Of a stretch of DNA of 64,000 nt, positions 1-10,288 are shown one piece after another (position 1 is the stretch's first letter; each line of letters begins with the position of its first letter). The notes below the pieces were generated by a model. The model saw nothing but the letters and a program-made list of their open reading frames with translations, had not been told where the DNA came from and ran no database searches. The stretch comes from Brasenia schreberi. Its lineage: Eukaryota; Streptophyta; Magnoliopsida; Nymphaeales; Cabombaceae. The translations under genes were made by a program, and so were the position numbers. The stretch lies in contig JAYKKT010000077.1 of assembly GCA_036023115.1 (NCBI GenBank), positions 1 through 64,000 of the forward strand, written 5' to 3'.

Positions 1-1255
1 TTTCAACCAAGAGGAGTAAGTGGAAGCCTCAGAAAATGTACCAAAAAATGCGACAGAATTCCCAAAGGAAAAAACCTCAAAAATACATGGATAACTGCAA
101 GAAAAGAACCTACCAGGTCGAAATGGTGAGAGAGAAAATGCATTTTCAGCAACTAGACCGATATAATCGAAAATGTTTTATCTGAACTGCTAGAGGAATA
201 AATTTCCAGTATTAGAAATTTTTGCTCAGAAAATAAAGTAAAAGCATTGAAATAAATTTTTTGAAACCATTGGAAAATCTTTTATTGCGATGATTGAGAA
301 ATGTCTCAAATATTATTCACATGCTTATTCTAACCGCCACAAATAATGTATGAGAATCACCCAAAAGATATTTGCGGTACTTAAACCGCTAGGATATGTT
401 TAGCAAAGAACCGCTAGAAATATACTTGCACTTGTAATTCAATGGTTTTAATCTATCACAAATTAATTTTATTTATTTTATTTTGGGAATAGGATTCCAT
501 CATATTCCCTGATATACAATATCAAATAATCAAAGTACAACTTATCTTGCAAATTAATATATTTAGATATAAAGTATCATGAAAATAACTAAAGTAACAA
601 ACATTTCTAAAGTTTTCACAATTAGCCACATATACCAAAGTAATGAGGATAATACAAGTGTCGTATAGGGCCGAATATAAAATATATCAAGTCCAACATA
701 GCCAAATAGCTAGGCTAATTTGAAAAGGAGTACATAAATGCCATGCAGGCTGAATATAAGAAGATCAATACCAATGTTTATCCTCAAGGAAATTCTAATG
801 CGTGAGATATTTGTTTACTTCATCTCTAACATTTTTTGTATTCCGTGCTTACTGTAATAGCATATTAAAACATAAATTATTGAGATATTTATGTGACCAC
901 CATTATCAAAGTAATATATAATAGAAAAGTTTAATTTCTTGTATTATCTAACAATCATAAAATTAAATGCTAAAAATACTATGTGATGCAAAATTCTCAC
1001 AATAGTCAATAGTACAAATTTGAAGCAATATAACAAAGAACTGCTCTCATATGGAACATTGTTTCAAATGCCATGTATATAGATGATTACAACCCCACAC
1101 ATATAAGATAGTGAAGGATTACTACAAGGGTAGATGATTACTTGGATGATCGTTGTTGTACATAACTATGTAATCCTACTAAGTCATGCACCATGTGGCA
1201 TATCTTCATGACTTAAAAGATAAATTTGTCATGATTTAGTATGCTATACAAAAAT

Positions 1256-1257
<2 letters not shown>

Positions 1258-1303
<46 letters not shown>
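1258..1303. repeat. (TA)n microsatellite, 46 bp
   Basis: A pure TA run of 46 bp. The equivalent site is 56 bp at 24634-24689, about 32 bp at 13821-13852 and about 16 bp at 47067-47082. In the two LINE-type units it is preceded by an (AAAT)n tract. Apparent reading frames of alternating Ile-Tyr across it are artefacts. Confidence 0.95.
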
Positions 1304-1305
<2 letters not shown>

Positions 1306-1411
1306 TTATAGTATATGAGATTTGCTTGAGCATCCATTCTTTGTTATACAATAACATTGAGAAAGTTTCCCAAAGGCATCCTCTAATAATGTCATTCAAT
1401 TTCATAGGGAT

Positions 1412-1565
1412 CAATTCCATGTTGCCTTCTCTTAGAAAAAAGGTTTTCTTGGATGAACCTTGGATTAAGGTCATCTAGAATAATAGCCACACCAGGGTTG
1501 TTGAGGTGATTTGCAGGCACTATGGTTGGCTTGCTTTCCATCTTCCAAGTTAGGTGTCTTCTAGC
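1412..1565 (-). mobile_element. LINE slivers in the copia-type unit
   Basis: 1412-1459 matches the start of the segment near 18,650 in U1, and 1460-1565 matches 19,437-19,545. The LINE sequence between these pieces, and between the flank and the first piece, is missing. The copia-type unit therefore looks like a LINE-type unit that lost about 4.7 kb and about 0.74 kb. The same slivers recur at about 24798-24951. Confidence 0.65.
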
Positions 1566-2880
1566 CCGAGTGATTTTGCGAATTTGTTGTTTAGTCCTAT
1601 ATTTGTTGTCTTAATTGTATCAAACTTTTGTTTCCTTAGATGTCTAATTGCATAGTAAACCAGAACTCCTTAGCTCTAGGATTAAGCTACAAGCCCTTGT
1701 CATTGAAGTTCTTTGGTTTAAAGGTAAAACCACAGGCATTTAAAACTTAAAAATCCAAATTTCCATTTTTAATACATGCGCATGTAATCATCAAAACATC
1801 TCATATTATGCTCCAAAAGGCAAAGAGAATACTTACCATATATCGAAATGCCAAAACCCAACTTTATAGAATTACATTGCACACATTGAATCTTTAATGC
1901 TTTCAATCTTGACATTAGAAAATCATAAAAATATGTTCATGCACAATGGCATATCAACATTGTGGCCTGAAATTTTAGAAAATTTTGAATTAAGTATCAA
2001 ACTTTTCAAAGCAATTTGAAAAATTTAAAACCTCTCAACTTGAACTTGAGGTTCGCTCCACCCAATGCAAATTTCTGCATCCACTGGGTTCTTATTTGTA
2101 ACAGAGTAGGCTGTTATATTGTCAATCACCTTACAGTGCTGATATTTTAGGTTTTGTTTGTATAAAAGCACTTTTCATACATTGTGTAACACTATGGGTC
2201 ACCTATGGAGACAAGCACGGCCTTTCAGGTTGTGCTCTTGTTCGTGCTTTTAGTGCAATACTTCATGTGCAAAGTTGGTACTTTAGAGTCAAAGGTCATA
2301 GAGATGCACACTAAAATCAAACCCCCTGGTGCATGCAAGTGAAAAAATTAGGCAAACATTGCTAGCATTGTTGAAATTACAACCATGAGTGCAAAATGAA
2401 GGCAACCATCTAACCATTTTTTTTCTGTCTTTTTTACAAGGAAAGACAATATACATAATGAGATTATTAGAAATAAGTTGAGAGTAATGCCATAATGAGG
2501 AAAATCGATTAAGAATGTGACCAAAGGAAGCTAAAGTAACAAGGTATAAAAAAATGAGATTATAAAAATATTAAAGAGAAAGAGAAAGAGCAAAAGTGTT
2601 GAAAAGAAATAATAAAGAATGATCTAGCTCGTGTTGAGTTAACATGACATATGATAGGGCCACATGGAAACAAAGAATTCACATAGTAGACCCATCTAGT
2701 ATTGGAAAAGACTTAATTGTTGTTGTTGTTGTAGAATGGGAAGGTTGAAGGTAGGCGCATGCCCCAAGTATCGTACTCATGACCTTCAACGTGTGCTTGA
2801 AATACACCATACGAGAAATATTTTACTAAATGTAGCATACGCAAAAATAAATTGTTAATAAGGAATTAAAATCTCTCACC
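1566..2880. other. No recognisable gene
   Basis: AT-rich sequence shared with 24952-26270. I see no extended coding frame, RNA gene or clear LTR pair. It lies on the 3' side of the copia remnant, where reverse transcriptase, RNase H and the 3' LTR would be expected, but I recognise none of them. Confidence 0.5.
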
Positions 2881-2915
2881 CAAAAACTCCAAGAATAGGG
2901 CCTTCATCCTTATGG

Positions 2916-3539
2916 CCTATGTTAAATTGTTATCTAGCTTATCTCTGGACTGATCAAGGATCTTTGCATGTGAAATAGATCCCCACCTCCTTAGATGACA
3001 TAGGTTGGATTTTTTTCAAACCACATCTCATATGGTGTATTAAATAAAGCCTTACACGATATTTTATTGAGTTTGTACATAGCTATACTTATTGCTTCTC
3101 CCCAAAATATCCTTGGTAGAGAAGCATCAATTAACATTTACCTTATAATATTTAATAAAGTCTTATTATATGTTTCGGATACACGATTCTATTGAGGTGT
3201 ACTGGGCATTATATTTTGTTTTGCAACACCAAAGTGTTTACAGAATTTCATAAATTCTGTAGAGGTATATTTACCACCTCCATTTGATCTTAAAACTTTG
3301 ATTGAATGCCCTAGTTGATTTTCAACTTCTGCTTATATTTTTTAAAAGCTTAAAGTGCCTCAAATTTATGTCTTAAGAGATATAAATACTGTATATCTCG
3401 AGCAATGATCGATAAAGGTTATAAAATAAACCTTTCCTCGATGTGACCTTACTCTCAAGGGTCTAAATAAATCCATGTGAATGACCTCGAACAGGGTTGT
3501 TGCCCTTGTTGTCTCTTTGTGAAAAACTTTTATTTTCAT
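2916..3539 (-). pseudogene. Copia integrase fragment, copy 1
   Basis: Homologous to the integrase pieces at 26303-26925. The conserved pieces are a stretch reading IHMDLF...YFITFIDHCSRYTYLYLL and a later one reading SLPRIFWGEA...NTPYEMWF, both typical of copia integrase. Copy 1 is more broken than copy 2: near 3388 it has one extra base (aatactgtat against aatacgtat), and near 3010 one T fewer in a T run. The enzyme would have inserted element cDNA into host DNA; no function is expected here. Confidence 0.8.
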
Positions 3540-3649
3540 TTTTCCTTGTATACAAGCTTCACACTTGTTGAAAGTATTTTCTAAAATCTTAACAGTAAGT
3601 CAAAGTTGTATAATTTCCTTAACTTTTTCAAACTTATATGCCCAAGGTG

Positions 3650-4082
3650 TTTATGCAATACATTCACATCAACATTAAATGCATAATCAATATAAGCAAA
3701 ACGACTTTTATTCTTATTAATTTAAATATGGATAGTCCATGTTCTACATCAAATTCTCCAAAAAAACTCTCCCATGTCTCTCCATAGTCAACTTGATAGG
3801 AACAAACTTTACCTCAAAACCTTTTTTCACCAAGACAGGGACCAAAACTAGATTGCGCCTTATAAATGACACAATCAATATATTAGTCAATACAATTGGT
3901 ATGCTTTGTATAAATATTCTAAACGACCCAATACCCAGAACATCCGAAAAAGTATTATTTCCCATGTGCACCCGATGTTCTCCTAGTTCGTACTCCATTA
4001 GATCCATTGCCCATTTTTTCGTCTTCGAGATATGTCTAATCGCTCTAGAGTCAATCCACCAACAAGTCACCCGATGGTCCAT
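3650..4082 (-). pseudogene. Copia protease and pre-integrase fragment, copy 1
   Basis: The frame opens with CWWIDSRAIRHIS. Copia proteases have WWxDSGATxHI there, so the catalytic Asp-Ser-Gly reads Asp-Ser-Arg and the following Thr is Ile. The open frame runs 3744-4082, 112 codons. Copy 2 continues further because its A run (about 27148) has eight A where this copy has seven (about 3764). The downstream HKHLGHIS-like pre-integrase motif is therefore out of frame here. Confidence 0.8.
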
Positions 4083-4115
4083 GTAAAGACATTGCGATAT
4101 CAGGTAGATTATGTC

Positions 4116-4376
4116 CTACTTCTCTAATTGTTCGCGTTGTAGGTTGTTTCCTCCTCTCTTATTGTTGCGGCAATCTCTCTTATAGTGTCCCATTTTTCTA
4201 CAGTTGAAACACTTGACCTGAAAAATGGTTTTTTGTGTTTTCTTAATTGATTAACATCCCATTTTGTTATTTTTGCGAAGCTTTCTGTTTGATTTATTTC
4301 TTCTTTGGTTGGGTTTGGAGCTAGACCCTATCTCATCTTCTACTAGTAACAATTTTTCTTTTCCGTGTTTACTCAT
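4116..4376 (-). pseudogene. Copia gag zinc-knuckle fragment, copy 1
   Basis: Encodes a CX2CX4HX4C knuckle, CFNCRKMGHYKRDC, after a Lys/Arg-rich stretch, as in the nucleocapsid part of copia gag. A Gln codon of copy 2 is a TAA stop here (ttaacatccc against ttgacatccc), upstream of the knuckle. The knuckle could not be translated as part of gag. Confidence 0.85.
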
Positions 4377-5042
4377 ATGTTCTTGCTCAGTTGTTAGTTA
4401 TAGGGGAAATTCAGAAATGTTGATTTCAGGCCATAGTCTAAACTTTCATGTTTGGAAGTTTAGACCGTTTAACTTTCCTGTCTTTGCTAGTTTTGACACA
4501 CATATTGTAGAGCTCATTTTTATGTCTTCGGCAATTATAACAAACAAACGGTCTAAAAGGAAAATATTTGTCAAGCAACAAAACACAAATAACATAACTC
4601 TAATTAGCACGATGCAGAATATAAAAAAGATGAGCTGAAAATAACTCATTTTTAATATAAAAAGTAGTTGGGATAACTCTGTAATTTATTCCAAAAAAAA
4701 ATTCCTGCCTTTATTAATTTCCAAAACACTAGGGGTAAATGAATCACTTTATCTCTTTGTTCGTTTTTGTAATTTTTCAGAAAGATCAAGGACAGAACAA
4801 TAACTTAGTGTTTGGTATTTTTGAAAATTCGTCACTCATCGGAGGTAAATTCATAATTTTTCACTTAGTCCTATTTCATAATTTCCTTAAAAGGGCAAGG
4901 ACAAATCTGTCTTTTGACATAGTGGTAGTATTGTAATAAATTTGACGGAAACGACACAAAAGTAACTTAATATCCTATTTTTTTCAATTTTCTAGAGGGC
5001 AAAACAGTCTTTTACCTTTTCAACTTAGTAATAAATTAGTAT

Positions 5043-5255
5043 TTGGGTTTTGCAGGCATTCACATTGCTGTCACAGTAATGCTTGCGAAACACATTATTC
5101 ATGGCGACTCCATTGAAGACGATACCCTTGGAAAAACCATCTTTGCTCTTTGGCCACGATTTTATCCTTAATCCACTGGTGGAACACTTGAAAACATTAT
5201 TCTTCACCACAACGTTTTGCATGCTGGCATAACGTTTTTCCCTAACCTATCAATA
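5043..5255 (-). pseudogene. Polygalacturonase exon 3 fossil, copy 1
   Basis: Clearly related to exon 3 of the intact genes, with [12 protein letters not shown] motif IV (SGLRIKSW) and [10 protein letters not shown] conserved. It is 213 bp instead of 232. A 4-bp deletion near the 5' end shifts the frame, and a 15-bp deletion removes the NPIIINQ region. The splice donor changed from CAG|GT to CAA|AT. Homology extends into the flanking introns on both sides. It is much older than the five near-identical genes. Confidence 0.9.
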
Positions 5256-5331
5256 CTGCCACTAAAACAAGTCAAAGTTACATGATTAAGAAAAGAACAT
5301 AATTGTAATTCAAATTCTTATCTCAATACAT

Positions 5332-5563
5332 GATTAAGCACTGCGGAGTTTGTCTTCTAATTAGATGTTTCTGTTGGTATATGCCATGGTTAATGGTGTT
5401 CCAATTACAAGGGGCAGGCCAAACGCAGGTATACTATTGAGAAGGATAGATTGAGGTTAAAGTTGAAGATGAAGGTTCTTTTGATTCAAACCCCCTAGCC
5501 AGGAGGATAGTAGATTTCTTTCACGAGCTAACATAAGGTGTTCCCATTAGTTAAAGCACAGAA
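5332..5563. repeat. Locally permuted PG 3'-flank segment
   Basis: In U3 and similar units, segment X (from about 29180, ending gcacagaa) is followed by segment Y (ttaagcactgcgg to ggtatac, ending about 29405). Here Y comes first (5332-5434) and X second (5435-5563), before the sequences rejoin at atgctctga. Part of that motif is duplicated at the joint. Confidence 0.75.
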
Positions 5564-6325
5564 ATGCTCTGATGCTCTGAAATCGAACTCACGATCTGCA
5601 TCTTGTGAACAACATGCCATTCCAGAAGAACAAACGCCCGGAGTGCATACTTTATTCTAAAAACTAGCTAGAAAACATTAATTGCCCAAACATGCAAGAT
5701 CCAGAGTTCAACTGGCAGGGCACCCAGATTCCCTTGTGCTGGTGGGAAGGGGAGATGTGTGAATGTGTATGTCACCCTTCAGCCTCCTGTTGTGAGAAAA
5801 AAGGATCAGCGTGCCGGAAGTGGCACTTGTCCTGGATTAATGGAACCCATAAAAGGACCAATCTCTAGAGGACGATTCAATCTGTGGACCAAAAATCATA
5901 TCCAGATCTTGTTTCAATCTTAACTGCCCATACTGGGCATGTACCGAAAAAGGTTTTTCGAGGCCCACCTGCGTCGGATCGTCCAGTTTGCGGGTGACGT
6001 TATTCAAGGTTTCTTAGGCCGAAAAGCCGTTCCTCTCTAGTGATCGTTTTCCGGGAACCTCGTTTACCCAAGCTTTTCACCCATCTTTTTGGGATTTGCA
6101 GTACACTTGCTCACAAATGCGTTATAATACGTGGAGTGAAAAATGGATGCTGATGTTCATGAGAACTCAAGTTCGTTGAAGTTCAGTATATACTATGAAG
6201 AGGAACGATACTGTTACAGCAAATCAATAACTCGATCATATCTTCACGACAAATAAATCCACATATGCTTTATTTGTACCTTGAACAATAAATGTCGTGT
6301 ACATTACAAATGAGTGTCAATTTCC

Positions 6326-6351
6326 TTTATTCCAATCATTTTTACTTTATT
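6326..6351 (-). terminator. Candidate poly(A) signals of gene A
   Basis: Two AATAAA hexamers on the minus strand, at 6346-6351 and 6326-6331, lie 35-60 bp past the TGA stop. A third A/T-rich match lies near 6269. The same pair follows each gene: 32422-32447 (B), 39356-39381 (C), 55031-55056 (D) and 61956-61981 (E). Plant signals are loose, so the exact cleavage site is unknown. Confidence 0.6.
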
Positions 6352-6385
6352 ACAGAAAAATAATTGAATCCACTGGACCAGAAAA

Positions 6386-8031
6386 TCAAATGCTGGTGGT
6401 GACAAAGCCCATAAGCCTGCGATTCGAGCCACCCGATGATTGGAGGCAACTCGGTGGAACCATGGTGCCGCTTGCACTCCCATATGCATGCTCACAGGAT
6501 GACTTTGCTGGTTGCCCATTGTATGTGAGCTGCACGTTAGACATCTTGATGCCTTGACACGGTGCAGTTGCGCTGCATGCAAAATCGACGGCAACTTGAG
6601 TCTGTGATGTGCCCTTGATGTTGTTGTAGGTCACTTGGGAGATCTTGACACCGGAATTCTGATCAAAGCACACATAAGATCAATGAAGGATGAATCTTGT
6701 GAATAACTAATAGGGAACTAGAACTTACTGGGCAACAGAATAATTTCTTTTGTTTCACTTTTCAACTTGGTAGTAACTTAGTACCTGGGTTGGGCAGGCA
6801 TTGACATTGCTATCACAGTAATGCTGGTTTATGATGATGGGGTTCTTCACATTATTCATGGTGATTCCATCGAAGACAATGCCTTCGGCAAAACCGTTGC
6901 TGCTCCTTGCCCATGACTTTATCCTTAGTCCATTGGTGGAACCCGTGAAAACCGTGTTCTTCACCGTGACGTTTTGCACGCCGGCTTCATTAGAGTTCTT
7001 CCCTAAGCTCCCAATACTGTCATTAGAACAAGTTAAAGTTATATGATTACGAAAGTTGGATTGCCTTGTCAAAAAATGCATGCATGACATTATCAAGAGC
7101 ACCTAAGTTGGATTAATTTGTACAACGATGCACATATATTCAACTTATTTAGATGCGTAATCTACCTTATTCCATGGCCAGGGCCACACGTGACCTTCTC
7201 TATCCACAAGTTTTGGGTCCCTGGACCAACGGAGATGCAATCGTCTCCAGTCTTGATATCCGTGTTTGTGATGGACACGCCCGTCGATTGCTCTACGTGG
7301 ACGCCATCCGTGTTAGGGCTGGTGCCTGAGGATTGAATCTTGAGGCCATCCACTTGGACGTTGTTGCAGGAATCGATGACCACGTTGAAGATTTCACTAT
7401 TTACAGAGGTTATGCCGCTTAACACAATGTCCCTGGCATTGTCGAACACCAGTGACTACAAAAGAAGAAAAAAGAGTCGTCATTAACAAATAATTACTGT
7501 TCACAAAGTAAAAGCGTGTGTGTCCATGCGTGATAAGTCAACATTTAGCACATCCTTGCATATTATTCGTGGCAGTTAACTTACCCTTGCCCCAAATGGG
7601 CAGCTGGCTTTGTTAGCAGCTTTGCAAGACCACAAGGCCGAGCCCTTTCCATCAAGATACCCTCCTTGGAACGTCAATCCCTTCACGTTTTCAAATTTGA
7701 GCCAGTACCCGGCTGCACTCTGAAGTTTATAGTCGGCCGAAGCAACCAGGTTGCCGTCAACCTTGACTACGATGTTGGTGTTGGCACAGGATCCAGAGAA
7801 CAGAGTTGGGTGCAGCAAGAAAGCCCCAGAGGGCACATACAAGGTGCCTCCCTGTGATGCAGCACAAACTACTTTCCATGCCTTGAGGAAAGCAGCACTG
7901 TCATCGGTCACCCCATCTGCCTTAGCTCCATAGCTCGTAACGTCATAAGTTGGTGTCCCATGCACTGCATCGTTGAGCAAGAGCAAAGGGATAATGACAA
8001 GCATGAGACTTTTAATGAGACTGTTAGTCAT
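6386..8031 (-). CDS. Polygalacturonase, GH28 (gene A), four exons
   Basis: Exons 8031-7585, 7455-7166, 7016-6785 and 6658-6386 join through GT-AG introns of 129, 149 and 126 bp into 413 codons. The product would hydrolyse alpha-1,4-galacturonan (pectin) in the cell wall. Residues 1-25 are a hydrophobic signal peptide ending AVHG. GH28 motifs are all present: SPNTDG (195-200), GDDC (219-222), CGPGHG (239-244) and RIK (277-279). The expected catalytic residues Asp199, Asp220, Asp221 and His243 are all intact. Residue 2 is Thr, as in gene C. The length fits plant PGs of about 400 residues. Endo- or exo-action cannot be read from the sequence. A TATA box lies about 145 bp upstream of the ATG. Confidence 0.96.
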
Positions 8032-8171
8032 GAAAAAGGGGAGGTGTGACAGCTACTTGGCAGGGGAACCGAATTTGAATGAGAGATTTAGTTAAGGAAT
8101 GAAAGATTTACGGTGATAAAATTCTGTTCTGATGTCTCTGATGTTGGTGAGTGGAGAGGGCTCCATAATGC

Positions 8172-8190
8172 GTGTATATATATATATACA
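8172..8190 (-). promoter_or_regulatory. TATA box of gene A
   Basis: A perfect TA run flanked by gtg/cac (gtgtatata...tatacac), a self-complementary palindrome, lies about 145 bp upstream of the ATG. Transcription would start near 8145, giving a leader of roughly 110 nt. The start site is inferred. The run is 2 bp shorter in gene C. Confidence 0.7.
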
Positions 8191-8222
8191 CGTCTAAGAA
8201 GCAGAAGCACATATGAGCACGT

Positions 8223-8545
8223 ACCTATTCTCCGTACGCTCTTTCTTATTTTGTTGTTCACATGAATGGTGTAACGATATGAACATAAGCTGTTTGATGT
8301 TGAATTGATAAACAGTAACATCTTTCACCTTGAATTTTCAATGTTTTTGTCGCTGAACATTTGAATTAATATATGCGCAAACAATTACCTATTCGTCGTA
8401 TACTCTTTCTTATTTTATCGTTCACATGAATGATATACAGATATAAACTTGAGTTGTTTGATGTTGAAATGATAAATAGTAACATCTTTCACCTAAAATT
8501 TTCAATGTTTTCTCGTTGAACATTTGAATATGTGCAAACAATTAC
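8223..8545 (-). repeat. Tandem repeat of about 164 bp upstream of gene A
   Basis: Two diverged units, 8223-8386 and 8387-8545, each run from acctattc through ctctttcttatttt, ttcacatgaatg, gtttgatgttga and taacatctttcacct to gcaaacaatta. They differ by scattered substitutions and small indels, so the duplication predates the PG amplification. On the gene strand each unit contains AGAAA and GTGA words, which are common, short motifs reported in pollen promoters. Homologues: 34319-34641, 41251-41573, 56927-57249 and 63853-64000 (cut). Confidence 0.85.
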
Positions 8546-8889
8546 GTAGATATTAATTAGATGATAAACTGAACTGCGTCGTCTTTGTCCATTCAATCCT
8601 CAAACTCATCACAGCAAGAAAATAAGAGTTCGGTTCATGCAAAGATGCACTAATTAACAAGTCTATCACCTCTAAACGAAGTCGTCTCACAGAATGATGC
8701 AGAAAGCACGTATCTCATAGCCTTGAGTTTCATCTTGAAAGAGCCGTCTAGTTAATGGAGAAATATCAAGTTACGAAAGTTGAACAGTGAGACATGTCGA
8801 GGCCGTCGTAGAAATCGAACAGTTAGATGATAAATTAGTTTTTTCGTGAAACTAATTTGGTCTTCTGTATCTTTTCCGATTTTGATAGG

Positions 8890-8990
8890 TAACCTGGGTT
8901 AGGCAGACCCCTACTTGATGCATCCCTGGGACGTTGAACTCGTGACCTCGAACTCGAACTTCTTTTGATTTCAACCACCGGGCCAGAAGA
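8890..8990 (-). repeat. SINE-like dispersed repeat (U1)
   Basis: The minus strand has an A-box-like TGGCCCGGTGG (8975-8985) and a B-box-like GAGTTCAACGTCCC (8928-8941), then GGGGTCTGCCTAAC toward its 3' end. That last motif matches the LINE 3' end near 15,400. Similarity to the PG 3' flank extends past the A-box to about 9130, which a simple tRNA-headed SINE would not show. The class is uncertain. Confidence 0.45.
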
Positions 8991-9130
8991 GTGGTGGATC
9001 TTTGTGTTGAGCGAATAAGATGATTCCTTTGGTCAGAGGAAAAAATTTAAGGGTTAAAAAGAAAACTTATTCCCATGTATAATTAGGTGTTTCGGTTTGT
9101 ATACGCCATTGTTAACGAAACTTATTCTAA

Positions 9131-10017
9131 AACTAGCTAAGAAAACATGAATTTCCTCCAAAAGGAGAAGAAAATGACTATCATTCTTTTGGGACCAGAC
9201 AAGATAGCGACTTAAGTTGTCAATGGATTGATGGTTAATTCAAACCCAAATGCATATAGTTGGTCAATGCTGTCACTACCAAGTTGTTTAAGTAATTGTC
9301 GAAAGGCTAAGCATGCGGAGGAAGATACTTGTCGGGATTAAGGGGACCCATAGCAAGTTTAAATTTGGGGTTATATGAGCCATTGCGGGACTTTAGGGTC
9401 CTTTCAAGCACTTTAATCATGATTAAAGAAACAGAATTAGTGCAGGAGGAAGCAGGCCCTCTAGTTTAAATTTCTATAGATTCAGGTTCTTGTCCAGCAA
9501 AGCCCAAGGGCTGAGACTGCTACCACCTTTTCAAGAGAAAGCCTTAAAGAACAAAGTTGCAACTATGGATGACAATGGGCGATGACTGAGTGGATTACTG
9601 TACAGTGCATTTGAGAAACATTTTAGGTGAAAATACTTGCGCTTTCATGTGAACACTTTTGCACCATGGTTCGGGATAACTTCGGTTTATCGTAAATTGG
9701 AGATAATATTTTGGTTAATTTTCCTCACAATGTGGAACGTGACACGTGGAGTAGATGACAACCTCTCGAGGTCACATCAGGTCCAGAAGTGATCAAAATA
9801 TATTAGACAATATTCTAGTTTCTAACATTAATAAAGCTCATGATAGAGAAGATAGAAAAGGAAAAGATAAGAAAATGTATCATTAATATTTCTATCAGAG
9901 TGTTTATAAATTATAATTATTAGACAATATGTAATCCAGAAGGTTATGTGTGTGTATTTATGATTGGAAATTAAGTAAAAATACTTAACTTTTCTCACAT
10001 GAGTTCAAAGTGTTGAT
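9131..10017. other. Unit sequence without recognised gene
   Basis: Shared by all PG-bearing units. In U4, U5 and U6 a frame of 80 codons is open near 35308, 42256 and 57914. U1 has lost one base there (gtcgggatt against gtccgggatt). I recognise no family and see no sign of translation. Part of it may be 5' sequence of the hAT remnant that follows. Confidence 0.4.
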
Positions 10018-10095
10018 TTGGCTATTACTACATATGATTGTTTGAATGAACGAGCCATAGATATGAAGGTATTATCTGTTACTTTAAATAATGCT
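10018..10095 (+). pseudogene. hAT transposase fragment (U1)
   Basis: The plus strand encodes AITTYDCLNERAIDMKVLSV and then TLNNA. This resembles the conserved YDCLKEWGIxKKVxSITLDNA segment of RICESLEEPER-like hAT transposases. The fragment stops at a deletion of about 77 bp relative to U4 and U6 that U5 shares. No ends or full frame are visible. Confidence 0.55.
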
Positions 10096-10229
10096 ACCGA
10101 CATTTTAAATTTCGTTGCTTAAGATGACTTTAAAGTTTAAAGAGGGCATCAAATATGTTAAAACATTAGATGTAACAAACATGTATTGATGTGAGAGTTG
10201 AACTACGTTTAAATGTAACAATTAGATGG

Positions 10230-10288
10230 AACTCGACATACATGATGCTTGACTAGATGAAACTCGACATACATGATGCTTGATATGT
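10230..10288. repeat. 31-bp tandem duplication
   Basis: Two copies of a 31-bp unit beginning aactcgacatacatgatgct start at 10230 and 10261. The same pair occurs at 36388, 43259 and 58992, so it predates the amplification. Confidence 0.9.

Larger units (their letters stand above)
2885..4650 (-). mobile_element. Ty1-copia retrotransposon remnant, copy 1
   Basis: On the minus strand the order from high to low coordinates is a gag start-like stretch, a CCHC zinc knuckle, a mutated aspartic protease, a pre-integrase HxLGH-like motif and an integrase core. Protease then integrase, before any reverse transcriptase, is the Ty1-copia order. Reverse transcriptase, RNase H and LTRs are not recognisable. 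Most of gag between the first two parts also appears to be missing. Several frames are broken, so this is a dead fragment. It sits next to a PG exon 3 fossil on the same strand. Confidence 0.85.
1..5473. repeat. Array unit U0 (partial, copia type)
   Basis: Positions 1-5331 match 23389-28720 almost base for base, offset about 23,388. Base 1 corresponds to about 12,800 in the LINE-type unit, so this unit is cut by the window edge and its PG gene, if any, lies to the left. It holds a diverged flank (1-1411), LINE slivers (1412-1565), unrecognised sequence (1566-2880), a copia remnant and a PG exon 3 fossil. The unit limit is my own convention, the end of the shared atgaa motif. Confidence 0.85.

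Noticed and set aside
4264..4638. 124-codon plus-strand frame, also at 27652
   Set aside because: It is antisense to the copia gag region, whose zinc knuckle explains the conservation.
6304..6594. Open frames overlapping PG exons in other frames and strands, repeated at each gene
   Set aside because: They lie over real exons, lack any family signature and are conserved only because the gene is duplicated.
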